A stretch of 64,000 nt of DNA from Pseudomonadota bacterium (GCA_023456105.1 JAEYAO010000028.1:1-64000); one strand, 5' to 3'. Counted from the stretch's first letter, positions 23,034-32,991 are shown. Notes: a model not told the origin generated them from the sequence alone. A program made the numbers and translations.

Positions 23034-26000
23034 CAGAGGTCCCCTCCCCGGCCGTGAGCGGGCGCGGGTGCGTCAGGGTCATAAGGATCGTGCGGATTGG
23101 TGCCGTAGGTGGTGGGCAGGGTGCGGCTCTTGCCCGGCGTCCTGGGCAGCTTGCCCGACACCCACCGCATGATGACGTAGAACACCGGCGTGAAGATCAG
23201 ACCGAAGAAGGTCACCCCCAGCATGCCGGAGAACACGGCCGTGCCCAGCGACTGACGCATCTCCGCGCCAGGCCCGCTGGCCAGCATCAGCGGCACCACG
23301 CCGAGGATGAAGGAGAAGGAGGTCATCAGGATCGGCCGCAGACGGGTCCGGGCCGCCGAAACGGCCGCGTCGAACCGGTTCATGCCCTCGTCGTCTTCGG
23401 CCTGTTTGGCGAACTCCACGATCAGAATGGCGTTCTTGGCCGCAAGCGCGATCAGGACCACCAGTCCGATCTGGACCAGGATGTTGTTGTCCAGGCCGCG
23501 GATGTTCACCCCGATGAGCGCCGCCAGGATGCACATCGGCACGATCAGGATGACCGCGAGCGGCAGGGTGAAGGCCTCATACTGCGCCGCCAGCACCAGG
23601 AAGACGAACAGCACCGCGACCACGAATATCATGGAGGCGCCGCCGCTGGCGGCCTTCTGCTGGTAGGCCAGCTCGGTCCACTCGTAGGAGAAGCCGTCCG
23701 GCAGTGTCTGCGACGCCATCTGCTCCATGACCTGCAGGGCGGTTCCGGACGCCACGCCCTGCCCCGCCGATCCCTGCAGCTCGGAGGCTGGGAACAGGTT
23801 GAAGCGGACCACGCGCGCGGGGCCGGAGTCGTCGCGCAACGTCGCCACCGAGCCGATCGGCACCATGGCGCCGGAGGCCGAGCGGGTCTTCAGATTGGCG
23901 ATGTCCGCCAGGTCGTCGCGCGCCGACGGCTCCGCCTGCGCCGTCACACGGAAGGTGCGGCCCAGAAGGTTGAAGTCGTTGATGTAGGTCGAGCCGAGAT
24001 AGGTGCCCAGCGTCGAGAAGACGTCGTTCGGCTGCACGCCCATCATCAACGCCTTGTCACGATCGACGTCGGCTTCGATGCGCGGCGCGGAGGTGTTGTA
24101 CAGGCTGAACACCTGAGCCACCTGCTGGTTCTGGGCGGCGGCTCCCATCATGGCGAAGGTCGCCTGCTCCAGCTCCTGATAGCTCTGGCCGTTGCGGGCC
24201 TGGATCATCATCTTGAAGCCGCCGCCATTGCCGAGGCCCTGCACGGCCGGCGGAGCGATCAGCAGGACGTTGCCTTCCTCGATGACTCCGGTCGCCGCGC
24301 TGAGCGCCTGAGACAGGGCTGCAGCCTGCAACTCGGGCGCATCGCGTTCGGCGAAGTCGTCCAGACGGATGAACATGGTGGCCGCATTGGACGCCGCCGA
24401 GAAGGACGAGCCGTCGAGGCCGGCGAAGGCGGCGACTTCCAGCACGCCCGCCTGCTTGTTCACGATCTCCACGGCCCGGTTCATCACGGCGGTGGTGCGG
24501 TCAAGCGATGCGCCGGCCGGCAGTTGCACCACGCCGATCAGAACGCCTTGATCCTGCTCAGGGATGAAGCCGCCGGGGGTGTCGACCAGCCGCCAGGCGG
24601 TTAGGCCCAGAAGACCCGCATAGACCACCAGCACGATGGCCACGGTGCGCACCAGCCGCGCGGTCAGGCGGCCATAGCGGTCCGACAGCCAGTCGAAGCC
24701 TTCATTGAACTTGCGTCCGCCCCACGCCACGCCATAGGCGACCTTGCCCCACGGCGTCGCGCGCTTGCGGCGCTGTTCTTCTTCGTCCACGTGCTTGTGG
24801 GGCTTCAGCAGCAGGGCGGCGAGCGCCGGCGACAGCGTCAGCGACACCAGCAGCGAGATCAGCGCAGCCGACGCGATCACCACGGCGAACTGGCGATAGA
24901 AGATGCCCGGAATGCCAGGCACCAACGCCGTCGGCACGAACACGGCCACCAGCACCAGGCCGATGGCGATCAGCGCGCCGGACACCTCTTCCATGGATCG
25001 ATAGGCCGCCTCCTTGGGCGTCAGACCTTCGGAGATGGCGCGCTCGACGTTCTCCACCACCACGATGGCGTCATCGACCACGATGCCCACGGCCAGGATC
25101 AGCGCGAACAGGGACAGGGAGTTGATCGAATATCCGAGCGCCAGCTGAACGGCGAAGGTGCCGACGATCGACACCGGGATGGCGATGATCGGGATGATGG
25201 CCGCCCGCCACGTCTGCAGGAACACCAGCACCACCAGCGCCACGAGCACCACGGCTTCCAGCAGGGTGTGCTGCACGGCCTCGACCGACGCCGCCACATA
25301 TTCCGTCGGATTGTACGGAACGGTGTAGGTCATGCCGACCGGGAAGGTCGCCTTCAGCGCATCGAGTTCGGCCAGCACAGCTTCGGCGGTGCCCAGCGCA
25401 TTGGAGCCGGGCTGCTGGATGATCGCGACGCCCACGCCGCGAAGGCCGTTGAAGTAGCCTTGGGTGCCGTATTCCTGCGAGCCCAGTTCGACCCGGCCGA
25501 TGTCGCGCACGCGCGTCACGCGGCCTTCGGCGTCGGTCTTGATGACGACGTCGGCGAACTGCTCGGGGGTCTCCAGTCGGCCCTGCACCTGGATCGGCGT
25601 CTGGAAGGCGGCGGCGTTGGTCGGGAACGGCGGCTGGCCGATGGAGCCTGCGGCGGCCTGTATGTTCTGGGACTGAAGCGCCCCGGTGATCTCGGTCGCC
25701 GTCAGGTTGCGGGCGGCGGCCTTGGCCGGATCAATCCAGATCCGCATGGCGTAGTTGCCGCCGCCGAAGATGCGTACATCGCCCACGCCGTCGATGCGCA
25801 GCAGGCGGTCGCGGATGGTCGAGTTGGCGTAGTTGCCGAGGTAGTCGACATCGAGGCTGTTGTCCGGCGACGTCAGCGCCGCCAGCATCAGAAAGCCCGA
25901 CGACGCCTTCTGCACCGTCACGCCGACCTGGCGCACGGCGGCCGGCAGGGCCGGCTCGGCGAGGGCCACCCGGTTCTGGACCAGCACCTGCGCGGCGTCG

Positions 26001-26305
26001 AGGTCCGTTCCGGGCTCGAACGTCACGGCGATCTGCACCGCCCCATCCGAGGTGGAGGAGGACTGCATGTAGATCATGCCCTCCACCCCGTTGATCTGCT
26101 GTTCCAGCGGCGTCGCCACCGTCTCCGCCAGCGTCTCGGCCGATGCCCCGGAATAGGCGGTGGAGACGGTGATCTGCGGCGGCGCGATCTCCGGATACTG
26201 CGACAAGGGCAGCAGCGGATAGGCGAAGATGCCGATCAGGGTGATCACGACCGCGATCACGCCGGCGAAGATCGGCCGGTCGATGAAGAAGCGCGAGATG
26301 TTCAT
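23033..26305 (-). CDS. HAE1-family RND multidrug efflux pump
   Basis: A 1090-residue inner membrane proton antiporter of the AcrB/MexB type. The N-terminus NISRFFIDRPIFAGVIAVV is classic, followed by the porter domains, the charged GIVVDDAIVVVENVER in TM4 (proton relay aspartates), and the second half with a matching bundle (IGLVVLIALAAKNAILIVEFA). An unusual hydrophilic C-terminal tail rich in Pro/His/Asp (PHDPYDPDAPAPAHG) extends past the last helix. Middle gene of adaptor-pump-outer membrane operon. Substrates cannot be read from the sequence. Confidence 0.96.
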   Translation of the reverse strand: MNISRFFIDRPIFAGVIAVVITLIGIFAYPLLPLSQYPEIAPPQITVSTAYSGASAETLAETVATPLEQQINGVEGMIYMQSSSTSDGAVQIAVTFEPGTDLDAAQVLVQNRVALAEPALPAAVRQVGVTVQKASSGFLMLAALTSPDNSLDVDYLGNYANSTIRDRLLRIDGVGDVRIFGGGNYAMRIWIDPAKAAARNLTATEITGALQSQNIQAAAGSIGQPPFPTNAAAFQTPIQVQGRLETPEQFADVVIKTDAEGRVTRVRDIGRVELGSQEYGTQGYFNGLRGVGVAIIQQPGSNALGTAEAVLAELDALKATFPVGMTYTVPYNPTEYVAASVEAVQHTLLEAVVLVALVVLVFLQTWRAAIIPIIAIPVSIVGTFAVQLALGYSINSLSLFALILAVGIVVDDAIVVVENVERAISEGLTPKEAAYRSMEEVSGALIAIGLVLVAVFVPTALVPGIPGIFYRQFAVVIASAALISLLVSLTLSPALAALLLKPHKHVDEEEQRRKRATPWGKVAYGVAWGGRKFNEGFDWLSDRYGRLTARLVRTVAIVLVVYAGLLGLTAWRLVDTPGGFIPEQDQGVLIGVVQLPAGASLDRTTAVMNRAVEIVNKQAGVLEVAAFAGLDGSSFSAASNAATMFIRLDDFAERDAPELQAAALSQALSAATGVIEEGNVLLIAPPAVQGLGNGGGFKMMIQARNGQSYQELEQATFAMMGAAAQNQQVAQVFSLYNTSAPRIEADVDRDKALMMGVQPNDVFSTLGTYLGSTYINDFNLLGRTFRVTAQAEPSARDDLADIANLKTRSASGAMVPIGSVATLRDDSGPARVVRFNLFPASELQGSAGQGVASGTALQVMEQMASQTLPDGFSYEWTELAYQQKAASGGASMIFVVAVLFVFLVLAAQYEAFTLPLAVILIVPMCILAALIGVNIRGLDNNILVQIGLVVLIALAAKNAILIVEFAKQAEDDEGMNRFDAAVSAARTRLRPILMTSFSFILGVVPLMLASGPGAEMRQSLGTAVFSGMLGVTFFGLIFTPVFYVIMRWVSGKLPRTPGKSRTLPTTYGTNPHDPYDPDAPAPAHGRGGDL

Positions 26306-26347
26306 GGACAGGTGTCCCTTGTTCGCCTTGGCCTGACGGCTAGGGGA

Positions 26348-27547
26348 TTACAGGCTGTTGGCGAAGCTGGCGGTGGCGGCGGGCGCGGCCTGGGTCGTCG
26401 GCTCACCGGCCTGCTGGCCCTGAGCGGGGGCGACCGGCGTGATCTTTCCGGGCTGGGCCGTGACCTTGGTCCCGGGACGCGCGCGTTGCAGGCCGTTGAT
26501 GATGATGCGGTCGGTGGGCGCCAGACCGCTGCGGATCACGCGAAGGCCTTGAACCAGAGGGCCGGTCACGACCGGCTTGGGCGTCACCGTTCCATCCTGC
26601 GCCACCACCATGACCACGCGGCGGACGCCGTCGGCCGAGATCGCGGCGTCAGGCACCAGCATGGCGTCATAGGCGGCGTTGCCGGCGACCTGCGCGCGAC
26701 CAAAAAGGCCGGGACGCAGGAAGCCGTCCGCGTTCGGCACGATGGCGCGCAGGCGGATGACGCCCGAACCCTTGTCCACGGCGTTGTCGCTGAAGTCGAG
26801 ACGACCCGTGCGGCTGAAGTTGCTTTCGTCCTGAAGCGCGATGCGGACCGGAGCGCCCTGATTGGCGCCGCCTTCACGCAGATACTTCAGCAGAACCGCT
26901 TCCGACCCGTCGAACACGAAGTGCATCGCGCCCCCCGAGACGATGGTGGTCAGGATATCGCCGGCCGAAGTGCCGCCGGCGATGACGTTGCCCCGATCAA
27001 CGCGACGATCCGAAGCCCGTCCCGAGATCGGAGCGGTGACGCGGGTGTAGCTGAGGTTCTGGCGCGCGGTGCGGACCGCCGCGTTGGCCGCCGCCAAGTT
27101 GGCCTGCGCGACCTGCAGCTGCGAGCGGTTGGTCTCGACCTCCGCCTGCGACACGGCCTGCGACGACAGCAGGGTTTCACTGCGGGTCAGATTGGCGCGC
27201 GCCAGCGTCACCTGCGACTGGGCTTGAGCCACCTGGGCCTGAGCGGAAGCCAGTTGCGCCTCCGCTGGAGCGGAATCCAGCGTGAACAGCAACTGACCCT
27301 GACGCACCATCTCGCCGTCGCGGAAGTGCACGCCCTGGATGAAGCCGCCGGCGCGGGCACGGACGTCGACAGTTTCGATAGCCTCGAAGCGGCCGGTGAA
27401 CTCGTCCCAGTCGGTGACGCGCTGCGCCAGCGGCTGGGCCACCGTAACCGGCGGCGCGCCTGCTGCGGGCGCCTGCTCGCCTTTGGAACAGCCATAAAGC
27501 GCGGCCGTCATCATGACGGACACGGCCGCGATCTTAAGCGTGCGCAT
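26348..27547 (-). CDS. RND periplasmic adaptor (membrane fusion protein)
   Basis: A 399-residue adaptor lipoprotein from ATG 27547 behind AGGGAG. The lipobox is ALYGC. The lipoyl/barrel-sandwich half begins VRARAGGFIQGVHFRDGEMV, a coiled-coil hairpin rich in Ala/Gln follows (QLASAQAQVAQAQSQV), and then the second lipoyl half (YTRVTAPISGRASDRRVDRGN) and beta-barrel. It bridges the pump and the outer membrane factor. First gene of the operon, divergent from a TetR-family gene with operator-like repeats between. Confidence 0.94.
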   Translation of the reverse strand: MRTLKIAAVSVMMTAALYGCSKGEQAPAAGAPPVTVAQPLAQRVTDWDEFTGRFEAIETVDVRARAGGFIQGVHFRDGEMVRQGQLLFTLDSAPAEAQLASAQAQVAQAQSQVTLARANLTRSETLLSSQAVSQAEVETNRSQLQVAQANLAAANAAVRTARQNLSYTRVTAPISGRASDRRVDRGNVIAGGTSAGDILTTIVSGGAMHFVFDGSEAVLLKYLREGGANQGAPVRIALQDESNFSRTGRLDFSDNAVDKGSGVIRLRAIVPNADGFLRPGLFGRAQVAGNAAYDAMLVPDAAISADGVRRVVMVVAQDGTVTPKPVVTGPLVQGLRVIRSGLAPTDRIIINGLQRARPGTKVTAQPGKITPVAPAQGQQAGEPTTQAAPAATASFANSL

Positions 27548-27609
27548 CTGCGCTCTCCCTGTCGGGGGGTCTGGGTAAGGGTGTGCACTCTCTGCGTGGG
27601 GAGCGCCCG

Positions 27610-27627
27610 AGTCAACGTCCGGTGACT
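27610..27627. promoter_or_regulatory. Operator-like inverted repeat, site 1
   Basis: AGTCA and TGACT are exact reverse complements separated by 8 bp. The core GTCAAC-N6-TGAC recurs at 27651-27666. It lies in the divergent region of the efflux operon and its TetR gene. Confidence 0.6.
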
Positions 27628-27648
27628 TAATGGTGAAGCCTTGGCCGC

Positions 27649-27668
27649 TTGTCAACACGCGATGACAA
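27649..27668. promoter_or_regulatory. Operator-like inverted repeat, site 2
   Basis: TTGTCA and TGACAA are exact reverse complements around 8 bp, sharing GTCAAC-N6-TGAC with site 1. The two cores start 40 bp apart, about four helical turns, so dimers would bind the same DNA face. Confidence 0.62.
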
Positions 27669-27736
27669 AGCCATATAGCGCTTAGGGGTTATTCAACCCT
27701 CGGAATTTCCACCCTTTCCGTTGGAGGCCGATCGCC

Positions 27737-28303
27737 TTGCTTTGTTCTTCGCCTCGCCCAAGGAATGCGGCTGCGACTCGCGGGGCCATTCTTGACGCCG
27801 CCCGTGCGCGGTTCGCGGCGGAGAGCTATGATGACGTCGGCATGCGCGACATCGCGCGCGACGTGGGCGTCGATGCGGCCCTGATCAGCCGCTACTTCGG
27901 TTCAAAGGAAGAACTGTTCGCCACCGTGCTGGACAACTGCCCGGACGGCGGCGAGCTGATGCAGGGGGACAGGTCGGATTTCGGACGACGGGTCGCCCAT
28001 CACATCGTCTTCGAGCCCAAGCGCGCGGAGAAGATGCAGGCGCTGTCGATCATGCTGCGCTCGGTCGGCTCGGCGAAGGCGTCGGAGGCGGTGCGTCGCA
28101 GTTCCAGCAAGCGATTCTATGGTCCGCTCAGCGAATGGATCGGCGGGCCGGATGCGGCGGTGAAGGCGCGCCTCGCATCTGGGATGATCATGGGCATGGC
28201 GGTAAGCCGCGACATCACCGGCGGCTACGGCCTGACGCCCGAAGACTGCGAGACGCTGCGCGACCGCCTGGCCGTCATTCTTCAAGGCGTCATCGACGCC
28301 TGA
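27737..28303 (+). CDS. TetR-family repressor of the RND operon
   Basis: A 188-residue regulator. The start is TTG 27737, chosen because GGAGG lies eight bases upstream and no ATG or GTG precedes the HTH. The N-terminal HTH reads RGAILDAARARFAAESYDDVGMRDIARDVGVDAALISRYFGSKEELF (in two stretches), the TetR pattern; the C-terminal ligand domain has MLRSVGSAKASEAVRR and LASGMIMGMAVSRDI. It is divergent from the adaptor gene and presumably represses it through the two inverted repeats. Inducer unknown. Confidence 0.9.
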   Translation: MLCSSPRPRNAAATRGAILDAARARFAAESYDDVGMRDIARDVGVDAALISRYFGSKEELFATVLDNCPDGGELMQGDRSDFGRRVAHHIVFEPKRAEKMQALSIMLRSVGSAKASEAVRRSSSKRFYGPLSEWIGGPDAAVKARLASGMIMGMAVSRDITGGYGLTPEDCETLRDRLAVILQGVIDA

Positions 28304-28317
28304 TCCCAAAGCATGAA

Positions 28318-28345
28318 GGCGCGGGCCGGAGCCCGCGCCTTATGA
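28318..28345. terminator. Bidirectional terminator between the TetR and MFS genes
   Basis: GGCGCGGGC and GCCCGCGCC form a perfect 9-bp stem with loop CGGA, followed by TTAT on the plus strand. The two flanking genes converge on it. Confidence 0.7.
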
Positions 28346-28366
28346 TCCGGACCCTTTGGACGCCGC

Positions 28367-29665
28367 TTAGTGCGGCGACGCAACCGGGGCGGCCCGCCCC
28401 TCCGCGCCTCTCCAGCGCGAGCAGACCAGCGCAAAGGCGGTCAGCAGCAGGTAACCCGCCAGCGGCACAAAGAAGGCCAGGTGCATGTCGCCCGACCGGT
28501 CGGCCACCTGCCCGGCGATCAGCGGCAGGATCGCGCCGCCGATGATGCCGAACACCAGCAGGCCCGACGTGGCCGACGCCGAGGCGGTCGAACGCTCAAG
28601 CGTCAGGGTGAAGATGGTCGGGAACATGATGGAGTTGAAGAAGCCGACGGCCAGCGCCGCATAGGCGGCCGTGACGCCGCCGGTCTGGGTCACCACAAGA
28701 CAAAGGACGACCGCGACGGCGGTGCAGATCGCCAGCAGGATCGGCGCCCGCACCCGCGTGAGCAGGGCGGAGCCGACAAAGCGGCCGATCATGGCGCCGC
28801 CCCAGTAGAAGGGCACCATCTTGCCGGCGGCCTCGAGCTCGAGCCCCAGCACGCCTGGGCTGGCCAGGAAGTTGGTCAGCATGTTGCCGATGGCCACCTC
28901 GGATCCGACATAGACGAAGATCGCAAGGGCTCCGAACACCGCCCAGCGCGACTTCAGCGCCGAAAAGATCGAGACGTTCTGCCCGGGAACGGCGTCCCGC
29001 GCCGGCGCCGCGGCGTTGATCGACTTGCGAGCCGAGAAGATGAACACGGCGATGACCGCGAAGAAGGCGCCCATGCCGAGGAAAGCGATGTCGATGCTGC
29101 GCAGCGATTCGCCGCGCGTCGCCGCCGTCACCACCGCGCCCGCCGCGAATACCCCGCCGGTCAGCAGCACGTGCGCGCCGAGCCACGGCCCGACCGTCGC
29201 GCCCAGCGAGTTGAAGGCCTGCGAGAACACCAACCTGAAGTGGGAGCTCTTCTTGGAGCCGAGCTCGGCCACCAGCGGATTGGCCGCGACCTGCAGCAGG
29301 GTCACGCCCGAGGCGATCACGAACAGCGCCAGGAGAACGCCCGGATACCAGTCCACCGTGGTCGCAACCGGCACGATCAGGCAACCCGCCACCATGGTGG
29401 CCAGCGCCGCGATGATGGCGCGGCTGTAGCCCAGCTTGGACAGCACCGCCGCCGCCGGCAGCGAGGCCACGCCATAGGCGATGAACCAGGCGAAGGTGGT
29501 CAGAAAGGCTTCGGTGAAGCTGAGGTCGAACACCCGCCGCACGGCCGCGATCAGCGGGTCGATCAGCGAGGTGGCGAAGCCCCAGGCGAAGAACAGGCTG
29601 GTGACATAGGCGAAGGCCAGGCCCGCGCCCTTGCGCGGCGCGGCTGGCGTTGAATCAAGACTCAT
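28367..29665 (-). CDS. MFS sugar transporter of the FucP/GluP type
   Basis: A 432-residue, twelve-helix permease. Features of the FucP/NagP/GluP group are LFFAWGFATSLIDPLIAAVRRVFDLSF, FVIASGVTLLQVAANPLVAELG and FRLVFSQAFNSLGATVGPWLGA. It imports hexoses with protons. It lies 200 bp downstream of the TonB receptor gene on the same strand but beyond a terminator, so transcription may be separate or reduced. In this locus the likely substrate is glucose released in the periplasm from maltodextrins. Sugar identity is inferred. Confidence 0.88.
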   Translation of the reverse strand: MSLDSTPAAPRKGAGLAFAYVTSLFFAWGFATSLIDPLIAAVRRVFDLSFTEAFLTTFAWFIAYGVASLPAAAVLSKLGYSRAIIAALATMVAGCLIVPVATTVDWYPGVLLALFVIASGVTLLQVAANPLVAELGSKKSSHFRLVFSQAFNSLGATVGPWLGAHVLLTGGVFAAGAVVTAATRGESLRSIDIAFLGMGAFFAVIAVFIFSARKSINAAAPARDAVPGQNVSIFSALKSRWAVFGALAIFVYVGSEVAIGNMLTNFLASPGVLGLELEAAGKMVPFYWGGAMIGRFVGSALLTRVRAPILLAICTAVAVVLCLVVTQTGGVTAAYAALAVGFFNSIMFPTIFTLTLERSTASASATSGLLVFGIIGGAILPLIAGQVADRSGDMHLAFFVPLAGYLLLTAFALVCSRWRGAEGRAAPVASPH

Positions 29666-29785
29666 CGGCGGTTTTCCTCCGGCGGCCGGCTGTGTCGCGG
29701 CTCAGGTTGTTATTGGGTGGGACAAGATCGACGAGCCGTCCAGACCGAAATGCGGCTCGGTAACCAAACGTGGCCGTTTGTCCCA

Positions 29786-29818
29786 GAAAGAAGGCCGCTC
29801 CGGTTTCCCGAAGCGGCC
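29786..29818 (-). terminator. Terminator downstream of the TonB-dependent receptor
   Basis: On the minus strand GGCCGCT and AGCGGCC form a 7-bp stem (12-nt loop) followed by TTCTTTC. It should end or attenuate the receptor transcript before the MFS gene. Confidence 0.72.
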
Positions 29819-29864
29819 CGAGAGGTGGCGCGCCCCATAGAGGGAGGCGCGCTGCTCAGAAGGA

Positions 29865-32768
29865 TCAGAAGCGATAGTTCAGGCCGACCAGGAAGGTGCG
29901 GCCATAGCTCTGGTGGTCGATGATCCGGCGCTCGTCGCCGTTCTCGAAGGTGTAGAAGGGCTCGTCGGTCAGGTTGTTGACCTGGGCCAGGATCGACAGG
30001 CCTTCGGCCGGACCGGACTGGAACTCGTAGCCGATCTGGGCGTCCACGACCGTCTCTTCGCCGACCGAGCGCAGGGTGCGGCCATTGCCGAAGCCGGCGA
30101 CCTCGCCCAGGAAATCCGAACGGTAGCGAGCCGAGACGCGCGCCTGGAAGCCGTAGCGCTCATAGTAGGCCGTGGCGTTGGCTACGGTCTCCGACAGTCC
30201 GGGCAGGGTGGTCGGAGCCTGGGTCTCGTCCGGTTGGACCTCGCTGTCGGTGTAGGAGGCGCTGACGAAGAAGCCGAAGCCCTCCAGAGCGGGCGTCACG
30301 ATCTCCAGCGGCATGGACAGCGAGAACTCGGCGCCCTGGATGTAGCCGCCGTTGCCGTTGTCCGGCGCGCCGACAATGCCCTGGTTGATGACCGGAACGA
30401 CGCCGCCGGTCGGGTAGCCGGTGAAGTCGAAGATCTGGTTGCGGTTAAAGACGTAGCTTTCCAGATGCTTGTAGAAGGCCGCCAGCGAGACATAGCCGCG
30501 ACGATTGGCGAAGTACTTCTCGATCGAGATATCGGCCACATCGGCGATGTAGGGCATCAACTCCGGATTGCCGCCGCCGCCGCCCCATGGCGAGTTCAGG
30601 TCCGGACGCGCCAAAGGCGTGTTGTTGTTGACGTTGAAGCTGTAGTTCCGCGAGGCGCGCATGTCGTCCATGCGCGGTCGCGCCAGGGTGCGCGACACCG
30701 CCAGGCGGGCGAACAGGTCGTCTCCCACTTCCAGGATGAAGTTGGCGCTAGGCAGGATCTCCAGATACTCGGCGCCGCCCTCAACCGCGATGCTTTCCGA
30801 TACGCCGGCCCCGGCCTGACGCGCTGAGAAGCCTGATGACGATTGATCGGTGTAGACGAACTGCATGCCGACGTTGCCGGTCAGCGGGCGCCCCATGAAG
30901 TCGTGGTCGATGTTGGCCTTGATGTATGCGGTCGACACCTTCTCGGTCACAGTCCAATTGCCAGACACAACGTCTGCGTTCGGATTGCGGACCAGATCGT
31001 AGAAGCCGCTGTTGACCAAACCCAGGGCGTCGTAGCTGAGCACCTCGGAGATGCCGAGGTAGCCAAGGTCGGTCGGAGCCAGCAGGAACTCGGCCGGAAC
31101 GGTCGGGGAGCCACGGCCCGGAATGCGCAGGTAAAACTGATCGTTGACGAACGACTTCTCACGCTCGGAGTAGTTCACGCCGAAATCGATCGAGCTGAAC
31201 GGGCTCTGGTGCAGTTCGCGACGCGCAGTGACGCGTACGGCCTTGATCTCGTCCTCGATTGAGGGCGTGTTCATGTAGCCGTCCTGGCCGCCCGGGATGA
31301 CGTCCTGACCCCAGCCTTGAGAGCTGGTCAGGAAGATGCTGTTCGGATCAGCGTAGTTGAGGCGGCTGGTGAACTGGACGACGCCGTCCTCGTTGATGCG
31401 GAAGTCCAGGGTGTCCGTCGCGCCGACGGTGTTGCGGCCGGTACCCGCCAGGGTCTCCAGCACGATGTCGTTACGCTCGACCTTAGAGTAGTTGACGTCC
31501 AGGCCGAGGGTCCAGTCCTCATTGGCGACGAACTCGGTGTTCCAACCCAGCGCCAAGACGTTGCTGTCGCGCGTGTTGATGTCGTTGCGAACGACGCCCT
31601 TCACATTGTTGAAGGTGCCAGCGACGATCAGGCCGTCCTCAATTGTGGTGGTCGGCTGAAGCGTCGGAGCCGGACGCGCCTGGCCGCCGGCGGCGTTCAG
31701 GATCGGCTGACCCGACACGTCGCGGGCCAGATCGCCCCATTGCAGCGGGAATTCGATGCCGCGCAGCACCTGGGTGTTCTCGAACTCGGAGTAGAAGGCG
31801 TCGAAGACCGTGCGGAAGCGGTCGTTGGGACGCCATTCCAGCACGCCCATGTAGCCGTCGCGCTTCAGTTCGGAGGACATGACGTACGGCTTCACGCCGC
31901 CGATCACCAGCTGTCCGATCTCTTCGCTGTAGCCGGGGCGCACGGTGCGCGGGCCGCCGGCCACCAGCGTCTGGCCGTAGCGGTCGTCGCCGATGTCGAT
32001 GGTGGGATAGCCCCAGGCGTTGAAACGCTCGGACTGATAGGGCGACGACATGTGGGCGTAGCCCAGCGCCAGGCCGATGGTGTCGTCGGCGAACTGGTCG
32101 ATGTAGGAGATGCTGTAGCGTTCGCCGTGGTCGGTGGTGCCCGAGTTCAGCGCGCCGATGTCGTTCCACTCGTAGCGGTAGTTCAGCGCCACGGCCTGGC
32201 GGCCGAAGGCCAGGGGGCGGATGGTGCGCAGATCGACGGTGCCGCCTAGGCCTTGGCCGATCAGGGCCGCATCCGGGGTCTTGTAGACGACGACGCTGCT
32301 GAGCAGTTCCGACGGGAACTGGTCGAACTCGACGCCGCGGTTGTCGCCGGTGGTGACCAGCTCGCGGCCGTTCAGCAGGGCGGTGGTGAAGTCGGGACCG
32401 AGGCCGCGGATCGAGATGGCCTGCGAGCGGCCGTCGAGGCGCTGCGAGGTCACGCCCGGCAGGCGGGCCAGCGATTCGGCGATGGACACGTCCGGCAGCT
32501 TGCCGATGTCTTCGGCCGAGACGACTTCAACGATGGAGGTGTTGTTGGCCTTGGCCGAGATCGAGGCCTCGACGGCGGCGCGGATGCCGGTGACGACGAT
32601 CTCGTCGACTTCGGTGGCTTCGCCCTCTTGCTCGACCTGCGACGGCACGGTCTGGTTGGGCGAAACGCCGGGGGCGGTCGACTGGGCGTGGGCGACCCCG
32701 CCCATGAGCGCCAGGGCGGCGGCGGTGGACGACAGCAGGCGCGCACGCCCGGCGAAGCGTTGAGACAT
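29865..32768 (-). CDS. TonB-dependent outer membrane receptor for maltodextrins (MalA-like)
   Basis: A 967-residue receptor. A signal peptide ends VAHAQ near residue 29, a TonB box (DEIVVTG) lies near 55-61, and the plug domain follows (DIGKLPDVSIAESLARLPGV, IRGLGPDFTTALLNGRE). The rest is a 22-strand barrel ending in the aromatic FLVGLNYRF. The plug sequence fits the oligosaccharide-transporting class found in Caulobacter and Xanthomonas. It is divergent from the exported amylase gene and shares an operator-rich region with it, so uptake of maltodextrin is the likely role. Confidence 0.9.
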   Translation of the reverse strand: MSQRFAGRARLLSSTAAALALMGGVAHAQSTAPGVSPNQTVPSQVEQEGEATEVDEIVVTGIRAAVEASISAKANNTSIVEVVSAEDIGKLPDVSIAESLARLPGVTSQRLDGRSQAISIRGLGPDFTTALLNGRELVTTGDNRGVEFDQFPSELLSSVVVYKTPDAALIGQGLGGTVDLRTIRPLAFGRQAVALNYRYEWNDIGALNSGTTDHGERYSISYIDQFADDTIGLALGYAHMSSPYQSERFNAWGYPTIDIGDDRYGQTLVAGGPRTVRPGYSEEIGQLVIGGVKPYVMSSELKRDGYMGVLEWRPNDRFRTVFDAFYSEFENTQVLRGIEFPLQWGDLARDVSGQPILNAAGGQARPAPTLQPTTTIEDGLIVAGTFNNVKGVVRNDINTRDSNVLALGWNTEFVANEDWTLGLDVNYSKVERNDIVLETLAGTGRNTVGATDTLDFRINEDGVVQFTSRLNYADPNSIFLTSSQGWGQDVIPGGQDGYMNTPSIEDEIKAVRVTARRELHQSPFSSIDFGVNYSEREKSFVNDQFYLRIPGRGSPTVPAEFLLAPTDLGYLGISEVLSYDALGLVNSGFYDLVRNPNADVVSGNWTVTEKVSTAYIKANIDHDFMGRPLTGNVGMQFVYTDQSSSGFSARQAGAGVSESIAVEGGAEYLEILPSANFILEVGDDLFARLAVSRTLARPRMDDMRASRNYSFNVNNNTPLARPDLNSPWGGGGGNPELMPYIADVADISIEKYFANRRGYVSLAAFYKHLESYVFNRNQIFDFTGYPTGGVVPVINQGIVGAPDNGNGGYIQGAEFSLSMPLEIVTPALEGFGFFVSASYTDSEVQPDETQAPTTLPGLSETVANATAYYERYGFQARVSARYRSDFLGEVAGFGNGRTLRSVGEETVVDAQIGYEFQSGPAEGLSILAQVNNLTDEPFYTFENGDERRIIDHQSYGRTFLVGLNYRF

Positions 32769-32816
32769 TCAATCCTCCCTGTGGCCGTCCGCGTTTCTGA
32801 CGCTGCGATTGGCCGG

Positions 32817-32848
32817 TCGCAAAACTATGCAAACTCCCAGGGCTGTTG
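32817..32848. promoter_or_regulatory. GCAAA-rich operator-like region before the TonB receptor
   Basis: The stretch contains GCAAAACT, ATGCAAACTC and GTTGCA, so TGCAA at 32828-32832 faces TTGCA at 32844-32848. It resembles the element at 32992-33008 and lies in the same divergent region. A LacI operator is plausible. Confidence 0.35.
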
Positions 32849-32991
32849 CAAGTCTGTAATGATAGCGCAGCCACATGCCGCCCGGAGATGGCGCTCGCGC
32901 CACACTACGTCGCCTGACGCAGGACAATAATCATTCGACGCCCGCACGCCGAGGTGCGAGAACATGTCGCCATTGACAGCCGATGACGCGA

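Noticed and set aside
24791..27625. A 944-codon open frame on the plus strand
   Set aside because: It lies antisense to the RND pump and adaptor genes, is rich in Arg, His, Gly and Gln as expected of a GC-rich shadow frame, and has no recognisable domain.
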